In this document: positions 54,375-63,867 of the stretch, in pieces
How positions within the stretch are numbered: position 1 is the stretch's first letter
Layout of the letters: each line of letters begins with the position of its first letter
Source: Pseudomonadota bacterium
GTDB taxonomy: Bacteria > Pseudomonadota > Gammaproteobacteria > Steroidobacterales > Steroidobacteraceae
NCBI GenBank assembly: GCA_021843755.1
Contig: JAKBWB010000002.1
Location: 34,681-98,680 of the forward strand
DNA length: 64,000 nucleotides
Direction of reading: 5' to 3'
The notes under the pieces: model-generated
Told to the model about the DNA's origin: nothing
Databases searched by the model: none
Seen by the model: the letters and a program-made list of their open reading frames with translations, nothing else
Made by a program: the position numbers and the translations under genes

Positions 54375-57300
54375 TCATGCCACCGCCGTGCGCGAGCGCC
54401 CCGAGATCAGCCCGATGACGACCGGCATGACGAGCAGCACCAGAGGCAGCTGCAGGAGTGCGCCGGCGATGATCGCAATGGCGAGCGGCTGCAGCATCTG
54501 ATCGCCCGAGCCGCTGATCGCCGCCCCGAGCGGCAGCAGCGCGAGGATCATGGCGAGCGTACTCATGGTGATCGGTCGCAGCCGATTGCGGGCCGCCTCG
54601 TAGATCGCCTGCTGCTGCGGCATCGTCTTGCCGAGTTCCTGGTACTCGGAGATGAGGAAGATGGCCATCTCGGTGGAAATGCCGATGATCATCACCATGC
54701 CCATCATGGCCGTGATGTTCAGCTGCACGCCGGTCAGCCACAGACCGATGAAGACCGCGCCGCTCGAGAACAGCGAGCTGGCGATGACGACGATGGGCAG
54801 CGAGAATCGCTCGTACAGGAACAGCAGCAGGATGAACTCCGCAATGAGCGCCGCGGCGAACACCTTGATCATCCCGCGCACCGCCGCCTGCTCCTGCTTG
54901 TACTGCCCGCCGAGGGTGTAATAGACCCCGGGCGGAATCATGCCCGGACGCGCCAGTACTTTCTGCACCGCCGTGATCGCCCCACCGAGGCTGCCGCCGT
55001 CTCTGATCCGCGCGGTCACCGGTACGATTTGCGCGAGGTTGTTGCGGGTCAGACGCGGCTGTCCGGCGACGAACTTGATCCGCGCCACGGCGGCGAGGCG
55101 CATGACCCGCCCGTCCGGCGCGCGAATGGGAAGATTCCCGAGTTCGTTCCGATAGATCTTGCCCTGCGGCGGATCGAGCCAGAGCCGCACGCCGACGTTG
55201 CGCACGGTGCCGAGATACCGGGTGACGACCGAGCCGTACAGATAGTGGTGCAGCTGACTCGCCACTTCCTGCGCCGTCACGCCCTCCATCGCCGCCGCCG
55301 CGCGCTTGACGCGAAACTCGAGCGCATCGCCGGCCGGCACCAACCCGCTGTCGACCGAGGTCGGCTGAATGGCTCGAACCTTGGCGATCGCCGCGGCCAC
55401 CCGCCGGGCAACCGCGGGCAGCAGCGCCGGATTCTTGGCACTGAGGTCAATCACCACCGGCTGCGGGCGCCCAACCAGATCGCCGATCATGTCGCTCATC
55501 AGCTGCGCGGTGTCGAAGTGAATTCCCGGCACCTGCAGGGAAATCTTGCGCGAGATCTCGTCCATCACCGTCCAGATTTCCGGCCGTTTCGCGGCAGGAA
55601 TGAGCCGCACGAAGAAATCGCCCTCATACGTCGCATTCAGATCGCCCCCAAGCCCGGCGCCCGTGCGGCGCGAGAAGCTCTCGACGTAGGGATCTTTCTG
55701 CAGGATCGACTCGATCTCGAGCAGCTCCCGGTTCGACTCGGCGAGGGAGGTTCCGGGCTTCGTATGGTAGTTGAGCACGAAACCGCCCTCGTCCATTCTC
55801 GGCATGAAGCCGGTGGCCACGTGCGTGTAGGCGAAAAACCCCATGGCCAGGAGCACCACGATCCCCGGTACCAACCACAGCGGCCGATCGAGCAGCCGGT
55901 TCAGGACCCGGCGATGGCCGCGCACGAACCAGGTTTCCCGGCCGTGAGCGGGATCCTTGAACGTCTTGAAGTCAATGAAGCTACGGGCAAGCAGCGGCAC
56001 GGTGAAGGCCGTCAACAGCAGCGAAATGATCAGCGCCGAGGCGACCGTGAGCGAGAGGAACTTGAAGAACGCTCCGGTGACGCCCGAGAGAAAGGCGAGC
56101 GGGATGAAGATGATGGTGGTCGCCAGGCTCGAGCCGAGCAATGGGCCGAAGAATTCCTTGGCGGCCTGCAGAACCGTGGCCTGCGGGTTCACGATGTGGG
56201 GCAGGCCGGTGCGGCGCGCGATGTGCTCGACCATGACGATCACATCGTCGATCATCAGCCCGATCGCCGCGGCAATACCGCCCAGGGTCATGATGTTCAG
56301 CGTCATGCCGAGCACCGACAGCAGCAGCACGGTGATCAGCACCGACAGCGGCACCACGATCATGGCCACCATCGTCACGCGCCAGTTGCGCAGGAACGCC
56401 AACAGGACCATGCCGGCAAAGACCAGGCCGATCAGGATCGCCTCCTCGAGCGCCGCGACCGAGGAGCGCACCAGTTGCGTCTGGTCGTACCACTTGTCCA
56501 GATGGATCGCCGGCGGCTGGGTCTTCATGAACGCCGCGAGCTTGCGCTTGACTTTCTGGGCGAGCTGCAGGGAATCGGCCGAGCTTTGCTGATAGACATT
56601 GATGTTCACGCCCGGGTGGCCGTTGTCATCCACGATCAGCCACCGCGGCACCGACCCCATGGTGACCGTGGCGATCTGCCCGAGGCGCACGATGCCGGCG
56701 GGGCCCGCGCGCAGCGCGACGTTACGCACCGAAGCAAGCGAGTGGAAGGCGTTGTCGCTGATCGTGAGATACAGCAGGTCATTGTCTTGCAGCCTCCCGA
56801 CCCCGCGAATGACGTTGGTCTGCGCGAGCGCCTGGGAGACCTGTGTGAGGGTCAATCCGTAGGCGGACAGCTCGCGCGGATTGACGCGCACTTCCACCTC
56901 GGGGGTCGATCCCCCGAGCACGCCCACCTTGCGAACACCGGCGATGCCGGTGAGCAGGGGCGCGATCTGATACTTGGCCAGACGTCTGAGCGCGGCATAC
57001 GAGACCGTGTTCGAAGTCAGCGCGTAGGCAACGAACGGCATCAGGATGAACGGACTCATCCTGATCACGATATACGTGGTGCCCTTCGGCAGCGCCGGCA
57101 ACTCCTGGGCGAAGGCGGCGTCGACCCTGAGCACCGCCTGCTTCATGTTCGAGCCCCAGGGGAAGTCCACGAAGATCTGCGCCGATCCCCGCGAGGTGAT
57201 CGAGCTGACGTCCACGGCACCCGGTACGGCGCGGGCCACGCGCTCGAGCGGCTCGGTCACATCGATCAGCATCTGCCGGGGCGGCACGTGCCCGCTGCTC

Positions 57301-57446
57301 ACCTCGATGCGGATACGCGGGAAACTGGTCACCGGGAACAGCCCCACCGGTATGACGATCCAGGCGAAAACCCCGGCCAGACCCAGCGCGAACGCGACAG
57401 TCAGCAGCGAGCGCCGATGGCGCTCGACCCAATCGATAAAAGTCAC
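54375..57446 (-). CDS. RND efflux permease, second system
   Basis: 1023 residues with the RND layout of 12 helices and two periplasmic loops. Helix 4 has AAAIGLMIDDVIVMVEHIARR with acidic proton-relay residues. VGLFPVTSFPRIRIEV opens the first loop. Export specificity cannot be fixed from sequence; some features are closer to the CusA/CzcA-like branch than to AcrB. The start is GTG 57446, overlapping the adaptor stop (GTGA). It is the last gene of an outer-membrane channel > adaptor > pump operon. Confidence 0.92.
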   Translation of the reverse strand: MTFIDWVERHRRSLLTVAFALGLAGVFAWIVIPVGLFPVTSFPRIRIEVSSGHVPPRQMLIDVTEPLERVARAVPGAVDVSSITSRGSAQIFVDFPWGSNMKQAVLRVDAAFAQELPALPKGTTYIVIRMSPFILMPFVAYALTSNTVSYAALRRLAKYQIAPLLTGIAGVRKVGVLGGSTPEVEVRVNPRELSAYGLTLTQVSQALAQTNVIRGVGRLQDNDLLYLTISDNAFHSLASVRNVALRAGPAGIVRLGQIATVTMGSVPRWLIVDDNGHPGVNINVYQQSSADSLQLAQKVKRKLAAFMKTQPPAIHLDKWYDQTQLVRSSVAALEEAILIGLVFAGMVLLAFLRNWRVTMVAMIVVPLSVLITVLLLSVLGMTLNIMTLGGIAAAIGLMIDDVIVMVEHIARRTGLPHIVNPQATVLQAAKEFFGPLLGSSLATTIIFIPLAFLSGVTGAFFKFLSLTVASALIISLLLTAFTVPLLARSFIDFKTFKDPAHGRETWFVRGHRRVLNRLLDRPLWLVPGIVVLLAMGFFAYTHVATGFMPRMDEGGFVLNYHTKPGTSLAESNRELLEIESILQKDPYVESFSRRTGAGLGGDLNATYEGDFFVRLIPAAKRPEIWTVMDEISRKISLQVPGIHFDTAQLMSDMIGDLVGRPQPVVIDLSAKNPALLPAVARRVAAAIAKVRAIQPTSVDSGLVPAGDALEFRVKRAAAAMEGVTAQEVASQLHHYLYGSVVTRYLGTVRNVGVRLWLDPPQGKIYRNELGNLPIRAPDGRVMRLAAVARIKFVAGQPRLTRNNLAQIVPVTARIRDGGSLGGAITAVQKVLARPGMIPPGVYYTLGGQYKQEQAAVRGMIKVFAAALIAEFILLLFLYERFSLPIVVIASSLFSSGAVFIGLWLTGVQLNITAMMGMVMIIGISTEMAIFLISEYQELGKTMPQQQAIYEAARNRLRPITMSTLAMILALLPLGAAISGSGDQMLQPLAIAIIAGALLQLPLVLLVMPVVIGLISGRSRTAVA

Positions 57447-58495
57447 CGCCGCGCTCCATGCGCGCCCGGATCGGCCAGCCGGATTCGCATGCCATTGCTC
57501 AACTGGTGGTTACCCGTCAACACCAGCGGCGCGCGCACGATGAGCGGGCCGGTGATGACGTTGCGGTCCCCATGGGAATCGAGGATGCGCACGCGCACCT
57601 CGTGCGCAACCTGATCGACAGCTTGTACGACATACGTCGCGCCGCTGCTGTTGACCAGAATGGCCGCATGGGGCACGACGTAACCGCGAACCTCACGTGT
57701 CGTGATCGCCGCCTCGCCCATCTCCCCGGGCATGAACTTCCCCGGCGGCAGCGCGATCTCGACCGGCACCAGGCCGGAGCCCGACACGGCCACGTCCCCG
57801 CGCAGCGCCACCCGTCCAACCACCGAGCGACCTCCGCCGATGAGGGTGACGCGCGCCTTGTCACCGGCGTTGATTTCACCCGCCTGCACAGGCACCACCC
57901 CGACGGTCAACACCAGCCCGCGCAGCGCCGCCAGATCGAGCAGGGGCGAGCCCTGCGTGACGATCGCGCCCGGGCTCGCCGCGAGCGTGGTCACGATCGC
58001 CGCGAACGGCGCGCGCACGACATTCGAGCCGGAGGCCCCGAGCGACTGGAAAGCCCGCAGCTGCGAGCGCGCGTCGGTCAGCGACTTCTCGGCGTCGGCC
58101 AGCTGTTGCGCGGTCGCGAGATGCTCGGCGACGAGCTTGCGGGTGCTGGCCAGCAAATGCCGCGCCACGATCATGGCGGATTGCGCCTGCGCATACGCGG
58201 CGGCGGTCTGCGGACTCGGCGCCAGGCGCACCAGCGGCGCGCCCCGGGAGACCGCCTCGCCGAGACGCACATAGACTGTGTCCACGACCGCCGACACCGG
58301 CGCCATGATCGTCTTGCGGCTCGTGCTGCTCGGACCCACGGTACCGTAAGCGATCACCTGATGAGGCAGGGCCCCCTCCTTCAGTTGCGCCAGCGTGACC
58401 AACACGCTGGGTTTCACGTGCGCGCCGTGGGCATGTGCCAGTGACAATGCGGCGAGCAGACCGAACGCGAAGCAGGCAACGGATCGACGGCTCAT
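57443..58495 (-). CDS. RND periplasmic adaptor, second system
   Basis: 350 residues. A signal peptide (CFAFGLLAALSLAHAHG) precedes a membrane fusion protein with a short hairpin (AAAYAQAQSAMIVARHLLAS, ATAQQLADAEKSLTDARSQL) and barrel-sandwich halves (VVRAPFAAIVTTLAASPGA). The early His-rich AHAHGAH sequence might bind metal but is too short to argue from. The ATG lies two bases after the stop of the outer-membrane channel gene. Confidence 0.9.
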   Translation of the reverse strand: MSRRSVACFAFGLLAALSLAHAHGAHVKPSVLVTLAQLKEGALPHQVIAYGTVGPSSTSRKTIMAPVSAVVDTVYVRLGEAVSRGAPLVRLAPSPQTAAAYAQAQSAMIVARHLLASTRKLVAEHLATAQQLADAEKSLTDARSQLRAFQSLGASGSNVVRAPFAAIVTTLAASPGAIVTQGSPLLDLAALRGLVLTVGVVPVQAGEINAGDKARVTLIGGGRSVVGRVALRGDVAVSGSGLVPVEIALPPGKFMPGEMGEAAITTREVRGYVVPHAAILVNSSGATYVVQAVDQVAHEVRVRILDSHGDRNVITGPLIVRAPLVLTGNHQLSNGMRIRLADPGAHGARR

Positions 58496-58497
58496 CG

Positions 58498-59844
58498 TTA
58501 CAGTGTCCTCGGGTGTGCGGGCAGGGCCATGCGGATTCTCGGCAGCCCGAGCCCCAGATCGACGGTGAGCGCCACGCGTGCCTCGCCGAGCGACAGCTCG
58601 AGCGCATTGGCGTCGATCCTGCGCTCCAGGGCAGTGGTCTCGTAATCGACGAGGGCGCGCTGATCCAGATTCTCCTCGGCATAGGCCTTGCGGGCGGCTC
58701 TCGACATCGACTCGGCCACCCGCGCCTCGCGCCGGGCCCGCCGGACATCACCCGCGAGCTGGCGAATCCGCGCCGCCAGGGCTCGGGCCGTGCCCACCGC
58801 CTGATCGAGCCGCGACTGATACTGTTCATGCAGCAGCCGGCGCGTCGCGCGTGCCACGGCGATCTGTCCCTGATTGCGGTCGAAGATCGGCACCGCGAAG
58901 GCGGCGGTGGGTCCGGCATTGCGGGTGTCGGTATTATCCTGATCCCATTCGCCACCGAGCATCATGGCGGGAAACTGCCCGATGATCGCCGTGCGCACAT
59001 TTTCGTCCGCCGAGCGATACCCGAGCCTGAGCGCCACGAGGTCGGGACGGCGATCGGGCAAGCGGCCGATCACGGTCTTCAGCGAGGAGGGCAGCGGCGG
59101 CAACACCGGCGTGGCGATCGCGAAGCGCACCCCCGGAGCCAGTCCGAGCAATGCATCGAGGTCCTGCCAGCCCCGCAGTTCGCTGAGATTTGCCGTATCC
59201 AGGAACTGTTGCGCGGCAGCCTGGGCGGCGAGCAGCGGCGCGAGCGCGGCAAGGCCGAGAATACGGGCCTTGGTGGCCGAGCGAACCGCGCGCACCTCCC
59301 GCCCGAGCAAGCCGAGCTCTCGCCGGGCGAGCGTGACCGAGCGGCCGCCCCAATAAAGATTGAGCGCGAGCACCCGCGCCTGCTGTGCAACCTGCCACTC
59401 GCGCCAGAGCAGATCCGCGTCCACTTGCCCGAGCGCGAAGTGTGCCGATTCCACACGGGTGTGATAGGTCAGGATAGCTCGCACGTTCTCCGTCAGGACG
59501 GCCGTCCAGGACGGTGAGATACCCGCGGACACCAAGGGTTCGAAGCTCAGGCTGGCCGTCGGATTCGGCAGCAGGGAAGCCTGCAGCAGACCGGCCTCGG
59601 CAAGACCGCGCTCGCCCCGCTCCGAGCGCAGCGCGGGGTCATTGAGCACCGCAAGCAGCCCGATATCATCCAGCGACAGGGGCCTGGAGAGGTCGATCCG
59701 CCGCGGCTGAGCGCCCGGGCGCAGCGGCGGCACCGTGGCGCGCAGCAGCGACAGTCGTGGCGCGAGATCCGGTCCGCGCGCAAGCGGCAGCGCGTGATAC
59801 GTCGCGCAGCCACCGAGCAGCGCAGCCGCAGACCATACGAGCAT
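58498..59844 (-). CDS. TolC-family outer membrane lipoprotein, second system
   Basis: About 448 residues from ATG 59844. A short signal with lipobox (AALLGGC) leads to two OEP domains with coiled coils (DADLLWREWQVAQQARVLAL, RAARREARVAESMSRAARKA-like). It should be the exit duct for the pump encoded downstream. An upstream in-frame ATG at 59946 would put 34 basic residues before the signal, so the later start is preferred. It is the first gene of the operon and diverges from the response regulator. Confidence 0.85.
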   Translation of the reverse strand: MLVWSAAALLGGCATYHALPLARGPDLAPRLSLLRATVPPLRPGAQPRRIDLSRPLSLDDIGLLAVLNDPALRSERGERGLAEAGLLQASLLPNPTASLSFEPLVSAGISPSWTAVLTENVRAILTYHTRVESAHFALGQVDADLLWREWQVAQQARVLALNLYWGGRSVTLARRELGLLGREVRAVRSATKARILGLAALAPLLAAQAAAQQFLDTANLSELRGWQDLDALLGLAPGVRFAIATPVLPPLPSSLKTVIGRLPDRRPDLVALRLGYRSADENVRTAIIGQFPAMMLGGEWDQDNTDTRNAGPTAAFAVPIFDRNQGQIAVARATRRLLHEQYQSRLDQAVGTARALAARIRQLAGDVRRARREARVAESMSRAARKAYAEENLDQRALVDYETTALERRIDANALELSLGEARVALTVDLGLGLPRIRMALPAHPRTL

Positions 59845-60117
59845 CCGTACCAGGAACCCGTGACCCGCGCGGCTCGGCCGCCTCCCACGGGGAGCCCTCA
59901 AAAACCGTCGAGCCGGACTTGGGCTGCAACTGCCAATCCGAGACATGGGTCGTCTGTCTCTCCTCAAAATCACGTGAATAGCCCCGCGGGCGCCGGCGAT
60001 CCTCAAGCTGGCACCACACCTTGGCAGGCATTGCTGACCAAGTCCTGACGAGCGCCACGGAGCCGGACTGCGCATAATAATCGAGAGTATGCCTCCGGCG
60101 CAGCATCCGTACGGGCC

Positions 60118-60798
60118 ATGAGAGTATTGCTGGTCGAAGATCACCAGGCCATCCGCGAGATGATCGCCGATCATCTGCGCGAGCGTGGCTTTGCCGTTGA
60201 CGCGGTCGGCCGCGGCGAGCAGGCGCTCGCCGCCGCGCGCGTTGCGCCGATCGATGCCGTGGTGCTGGATCTGGGCCTACCCGATACCGACGGCATTTCG
60301 CTGCTCACGGCGTTACGCTCCTTGCATGCGGAACTGCCGGCCATCGTCGTGACGGCGCGTGACGGACTCGACGAGCGGCTTCTGGGCCTGAATTCCGGCG
60401 CCGATGATTACATCGTCAAACCGTTCAACCTGCTCGAGCTGGAAGCGCGTCTGCGCGCGGTATTGCGCCGCGTCGGCAGCCGGCGCGAGAGCTGCTACAC
60501 ACTCGGCGGAGTCACGTTCGATACGGTCACGCGCGAGGCCACCGCATTCGGCCGGCCGCTCGATCTGACCCGTCGGGAAGCCGCTCTGCTCGAGGAGCTG
60601 CTGCGCATGCCGGGCCAGGTGATCACGAAAGATCTGCTCGAAGACCGCCTCTATGCCTTGGAGGACGCCGGCAGCGCCAATGCCCTCGAGGCGGCCGTAT
60701 CGCGCCTGCGGCGCAAGCTCGCCGGCGCCCAGGTCACGCTGTCCATCGAGACCAAATGGGGGATCGGCTACCGCCTGGTCGAGGCCACCGCACGATGA
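60118..60798 (+). CDS. OmpR-family response regulator
   Basis: 226 residues. The receiver has VEDHQ, Asp51 (VVLDLGLPDTDG), TAR and the Lys of YIVKPFN. The winged helix ends SRLRRKLAGAQVTLSIETKW followed by GIGYRLV. It resembles the QseB/PmrA/TctD group. The kinase gene overlaps its stop as ATGA. Divergent orientation from the second RND operon makes that operon its likely target. Confidence 0.93.
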   Translation: MRVLLVEDHQAIREMIADHLRERGFAVDAVGRGEQALAAARVAPIDAVVLDLGLPDTDGISLLTALRSLHAELPAIVVTARDGLDERLLGLNSGADDYIVKPFNLLELEARLRAVLRRVGSRRESCYTLGGVTFDTVTREATAFGRPLDLTRREAALLEELLRMPGQVITKDLLEDRLYALEDAGSANALEAAVSRLRRKLAGAQVTLSIETKWGIGYRLVEATAR

Positions 60799-62186
60799 GC
60801 CGCCCGCACAGCCTGAGGCTGCGGCTGCTCGGGGTGATGTTCGCGCTGTTCACGCTCGGGTTCGGCGCCTCGTTCGCCGAATACCGCTTCGAAGTGCACA
60901 ACATCATCGAGGGTCTGCATGCACGCACGCTGCAGAACCAGGCGCGTGAGCTCACCGACGCGATCCGCTTCGCCCCCGGCGGCGCCCTCGCGCTGCACAT
61001 GCGCGCCGACTGGCGGCGCGTGTATGCCGACCCGTCGCGACAGTTCACGTTCACCGTGTTCGGCCCCGATCACCGCCCGCGGGCGTGGTCGGCGAACCTC
61101 TCGCACCCGCTACCCTACATCCCGGTGGCTGCGCACGGCGCCGTCAGCCCGGTGGAATTCATCGGGGTGGGCGCCGACGAGCAGCCCATCGTCGCGGCCC
61201 GCGCCGCGGGGGGCAACACCGTAGTCGTCGCGCGGCGCGACATGAGCCGCGCCACCTTGGTCGACAGCCTGTTTGCCGAGGACTCCGAGCACCTTTCCGT
61301 GCTCATTCCCTTCGCGCTCGCCGCGCTCGGACTGATCTGGCTGATCAGCGGCTGGAGCCTGCAACCGATCGAGCGGGCCTCGCGGGAAGCCGCGCGCGTC
61401 GGCCCGGGACAGCCGGACCTGCGCATCTCCGCGCAGGGCCTGCCGCGAGAGATCCAACCGTTGGTGGAAGCGGTCAACGGCGCGCTCGACCGACTCTCAC
61501 GCGCCTATGCCATCGAGCGGCGCCTCACGGCCGATGCCGCCCACGAGCTGCGCACACCGCTCGCCGTGCTGCATCTGCGCCTGCAGCGCGCGCGCCTGAC
61601 CGGCACGACGGACTGGCCGGCGGTCGAGCGGGAACTCAGCCAGATGGGCCGGCTGGTCGACCAACTCATCGACCTGGCGCGCAAGGAATCGCTCTCCCAC
61701 GAACACGACGCGCACCAGCTGCCGCTCGTCAATCTCTCACGCTTGACACGCGAGGCCGCCGCCCAGGTATTACCGTTGATGGAAGCGAGCGGCCGGCGAC
61801 TCGAGGTCGACGTACCGGACACGGCGCGGCTGCGGGGCCGAGGGGATGACCTGCGCGACATGGTGCGCAATCTGCTCGACAACGCGCTGGTGCATGGCCG
61901 CGGCTCGGTGCGCGCACGCATCGTGCCGCCTCCTCCCGGGGAAAGCGTACTGACGCTGGAGGTACACGACGAGGGGCCGGGCGTTCCGGCGGGCCAGGAA
62001 GAGTCGGTTTTCGAACGCTTCCATCGTCTGGATGCGCAGACGCCCGGCTCCGGCCTGGGGCTGGCCATCGTGCGTCAGGTAGCCCGCAGCCACGGCGGCA
62101 ATGCCCGCTTCGTGCCGGGAGCAGGCCGGATCGTGGTGCAGCTTCCCGGCGAGGCGCAAGCGGCCCCGACGCGCGGTCGCGATTGA
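60795..62186 (+). CDS. Sensor histidine kinase, QseC/TctE type
   Basis: 463 residues. One membrane helix (LLGVMFALFTLGFGASFAEY), a periplasmic sensor region of about 130 residues, a second helix (VLIPFALAALGLIWLISGW), HAMP, the phosphoacceptor His in TADAAHELRTPLAVL and an ATPase domain (NLLDNALVHG, GPGVPAG, GSGLGLAIV). The sensor region shows no obvious metal cluster. It pairs with the preceding response regulator. Confidence 0.93.
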   Translation: MSRPHSLRLRLLGVMFALFTLGFGASFAEYRFEVHNIIEGLHARTLQNQARELTDAIRFAPGGALALHMRADWRRVYADPSRQFTFTVFGPDHRPRAWSANLSHPLPYIPVAAHGAVSPVEFIGVGADEQPIVAARAAGGNTVVVARRDMSRATLVDSLFAEDSEHLSVLIPFALAALGLIWLISGWSLQPIERASREAARVGPGQPDLRISAQGLPREIQPLVEAVNGALDRLSRAYAIERRLTADAAHELRTPLAVLHLRLQRARLTGTTDWPAVERELSQMGRLVDQLIDLARKESLSHEHDAHQLPLVNLSRLTREAAAQVLPLMEASGRRLEVDVPDTARLRGRGDDLRDMVRNLLDNALVHGRGSVRARIVPPPPGESVLTLEVHDEGPGVPAGQEESVFERFHRLDAQTPGSGLGLAIVRQVARSHGGNARFVPGAGRIVVQLPGEAQAAPTRGRD

Positions 62187-62237
62187 AAACCCCGGCCACC
62201 GTCCCCATGACGGACCGTGGCGCAACGGAGATGAATG

Positions 62238-63107
62238 ATGATCGAAGTCAACCTGACCACCTTTGAACTCGAAGTCCTCGACGCCTCCCGGAAACTGCCC
62301 GTGCTGGTGGATTTCTGGGCACCGTGGTGCGGGCCCTGCCGCGCCTTGGGGCCGGTGCTCGAGCGCCTGGAGGGCGCCTACGCCGGGCGGTTCAAGCTCG
62401 TCAAGGTCAACTCCGACGAGAATCCCGAACTCTCGCAGCGCTACATGGTGCGCAGCATTCCCTACGTGATCGCCTTCGTCGACGGCAATCCCGCCGATGG
62501 CTTCATCGGCGCGCTGCCGGAGATCCAAGTGCGAGCGTTTCTCGATCGGCTGCTGCCCGGACCGGCGGAGTCCGAGCGGCGCCGCGCGCACCAGCTCATC
62601 GGCCAGGGTGACCTCACCGGCGCGCTCGCCGCGCTGCGGGCGGCGCTGCGCATCGAGCCGGATCACGATGAGGCCAAACTCGACCTCGCGGATGTCCTGC
62701 TCAACCGTCTACCCTGCGCTCCCGACCCGCAGCAGCTCGCGGATGCCGACCAGGCACTCTCCTCGGTGGGTGCTCGCGCTCAGGGGGAAGCACGTTATGG
62801 CACGCTGATCACGCGCCTCGAGACCCTGCGGAAGGCGGCGACGCTTGCGGACCTCGACACGCTGCAGGCCGCGGTGTCGGCACAGCCCGACGATCTCGAG
62901 GCCCGCTCGGCGCTGGCAACCAAGTACATCGCCCGAGGCGAACTCGAGCCTGCTCTCGAGCAGTTGCTCGAGATCATCCGGCGCGATCGGAACTTCGATC
63001 AGGGCGCCGCCCGGCGCACCTTCCTGTCGGTTCTGGAACTCGCCGCTCACAGGCCGGCGCTGGTCGCGGACTATCGCAAGAAGCTCTCGCTCCTGCTCAA
63101 TCGCTGA
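62238..63107 (+). CDS. cnoX: Thioredoxin-TPR chaperone, CnoX/YbbN type
   Basis: About 289 residues. The thioredoxin domain (1-110) has WCGPC (Cys31, Cys34) and the cis-Pro segment MVRSIPYVIAF. Residues about 120-289 are TPR-like helices. E. coli CnoX lacks the CxxC pair and acts as a chlorine-activated holdase; other CnoX proteins, as in Caulobacter, retain CxxC and reductase activity, and this one belongs to the latter group. GGAG seven bases upstream supports ATG 62238. Confidence 0.9.
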   Translation: MIEVNLTTFELEVLDASRKLPVLVDFWAPWCGPCRALGPVLERLEGAYAGRFKLVKVNSDENPELSQRYMVRSIPYVIAFVDGNPADGFIGALPEIQVRAFLDRLLPGPAESERRRAHQLIGQGDLTGALAALRAALRIEPDHDEAKLDLADVLLNRLPCAPDPQQLADADQALSSVGARAQGEARYGTLITRLETLRKAATLADLDTLQAAVSAQPDDLEARSALATKYIARGELEPALEQLLEIIRRDRNFDQGAARRTFLSVLELAAHRPALVADYRKKLSLLLNR

Positions 63108-63251
63108 CCCGCCGAGCACGTCATTCCGTCCCCCACCAAACGCAGGACCCATGCGGCTCGGACACGGCGCTGGCACCGTGCGCGCTCACGGCCTGCACTC
63201 CGGCAGCACGCCGCGTCAGGTTGATTCGAGAGACTGGAAATCGCGCGCGCG

Positions 63252-63545
63252 TTACTGCGGAGGTCCGGGGTGAGCGGCTCGCAACAGCGCGTCAATCTCC
63301 GCTTCGGCCCGCAGCCAATCCTGCGTCTCATTGCCCGACGCGAAACCGCGCCGCTCGGCGTGAAAGTACGCCGCCTCCGCGATCATTGCGCGTCGCGCCT
63401 CTTCGGTCACATGCCCGGATGTGGCGCCCGAATGGACCTGGGCCGTGACTTTGGGCTCGACCTGCCGCGTCGGGCGACGCGACGGGACTGGTGTGGGTTC
63501 TCTTGGCTCGATGGCCGGAGCGGGATCAGATCGACGGGCTGCCAT
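63252..63545 (-). CDS. DUF2934 protein
   Basis: 97 residues. A Pro/Arg-rich N-terminal half is followed by the DUF2934 motif RRAMIAEAAYFHAERRGFAS, then TQDWLRAEAEIDALL. The family is short, widespread in proteobacteria and of unknown function. GAGGAGG four bases before the ATG at 63545 is one of the strongest ribosome binding sites in the window. Confidence 0.85.
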   Translation of the reverse strand: MAARRSDPAPAIEPREPTPVPSRRPTRQVEPKVTAQVHSGATSGHVTEEARRAMIAEAAYFHAERRGFASGNETQDWLRAEAEIDALLRAAHPGPPQ

Positions 63546-63705
63546 AAATCCTCCTCGTGATGGCGCTGATGACATGACGCGGGCACTCACTGTGCCTCCC
63601 CCGCAGCGGGCTGAACGACCGCCCCTGCGGCGTCGAGGGCAGTATAGGACGGAACGGGCACGGACACCATATCGCCCGCCTGCCGCGGCCGACGAACACT
63701 GCGAT

Positions 63706-63740
63706 TGTCCGCTGACTGTCCGCTGTCCGCGGACCGGACA
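63706..63740 (+). promoter_or_regulatory. Tandem TGTCCG repeats, possible activator binding sites
   Basis: Three direct copies TGTCCGCTG (63706), TGTCCGCTG (63717) and TGTCCGCGG (63724), then an inverted CGGACA (63735-63740). The first two are 11 bases apart, about one helix turn. They end about 80 bases before the -24 element, the distance typical for enhancer sites of sigma-54 activators. The rest of 63546-63867 holds no gene I can see. Confidence 0.5.
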
Positions 63741-63817
63741 CCGTCTCCAGTCACGCCCAAGGTCGGGCACCAACCCGCTCCTCGTGTAATCAACGGGTTA
63801 CCAGACTCTACTTGTAC

Positions 63818-63833
63818 TGGCACGAGGTGTGCA
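63818..63833 (+). promoter_or_regulatory. Sigma-54 (RpoN) promoter
   Basis: TGGCACG-AGGT-GTGCA matches the -24/-12 consensus TGGCACG-N4-TTGCA at all but one position and keeps the required GG-N10-GC spacing. It would start transcription near 63845, 23 bases before the next ATG. Confidence 0.7.
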
Positions 63834-63867
63834 TCAACACGGGCGTGCCAGCGTTGTTAGGCCATCC

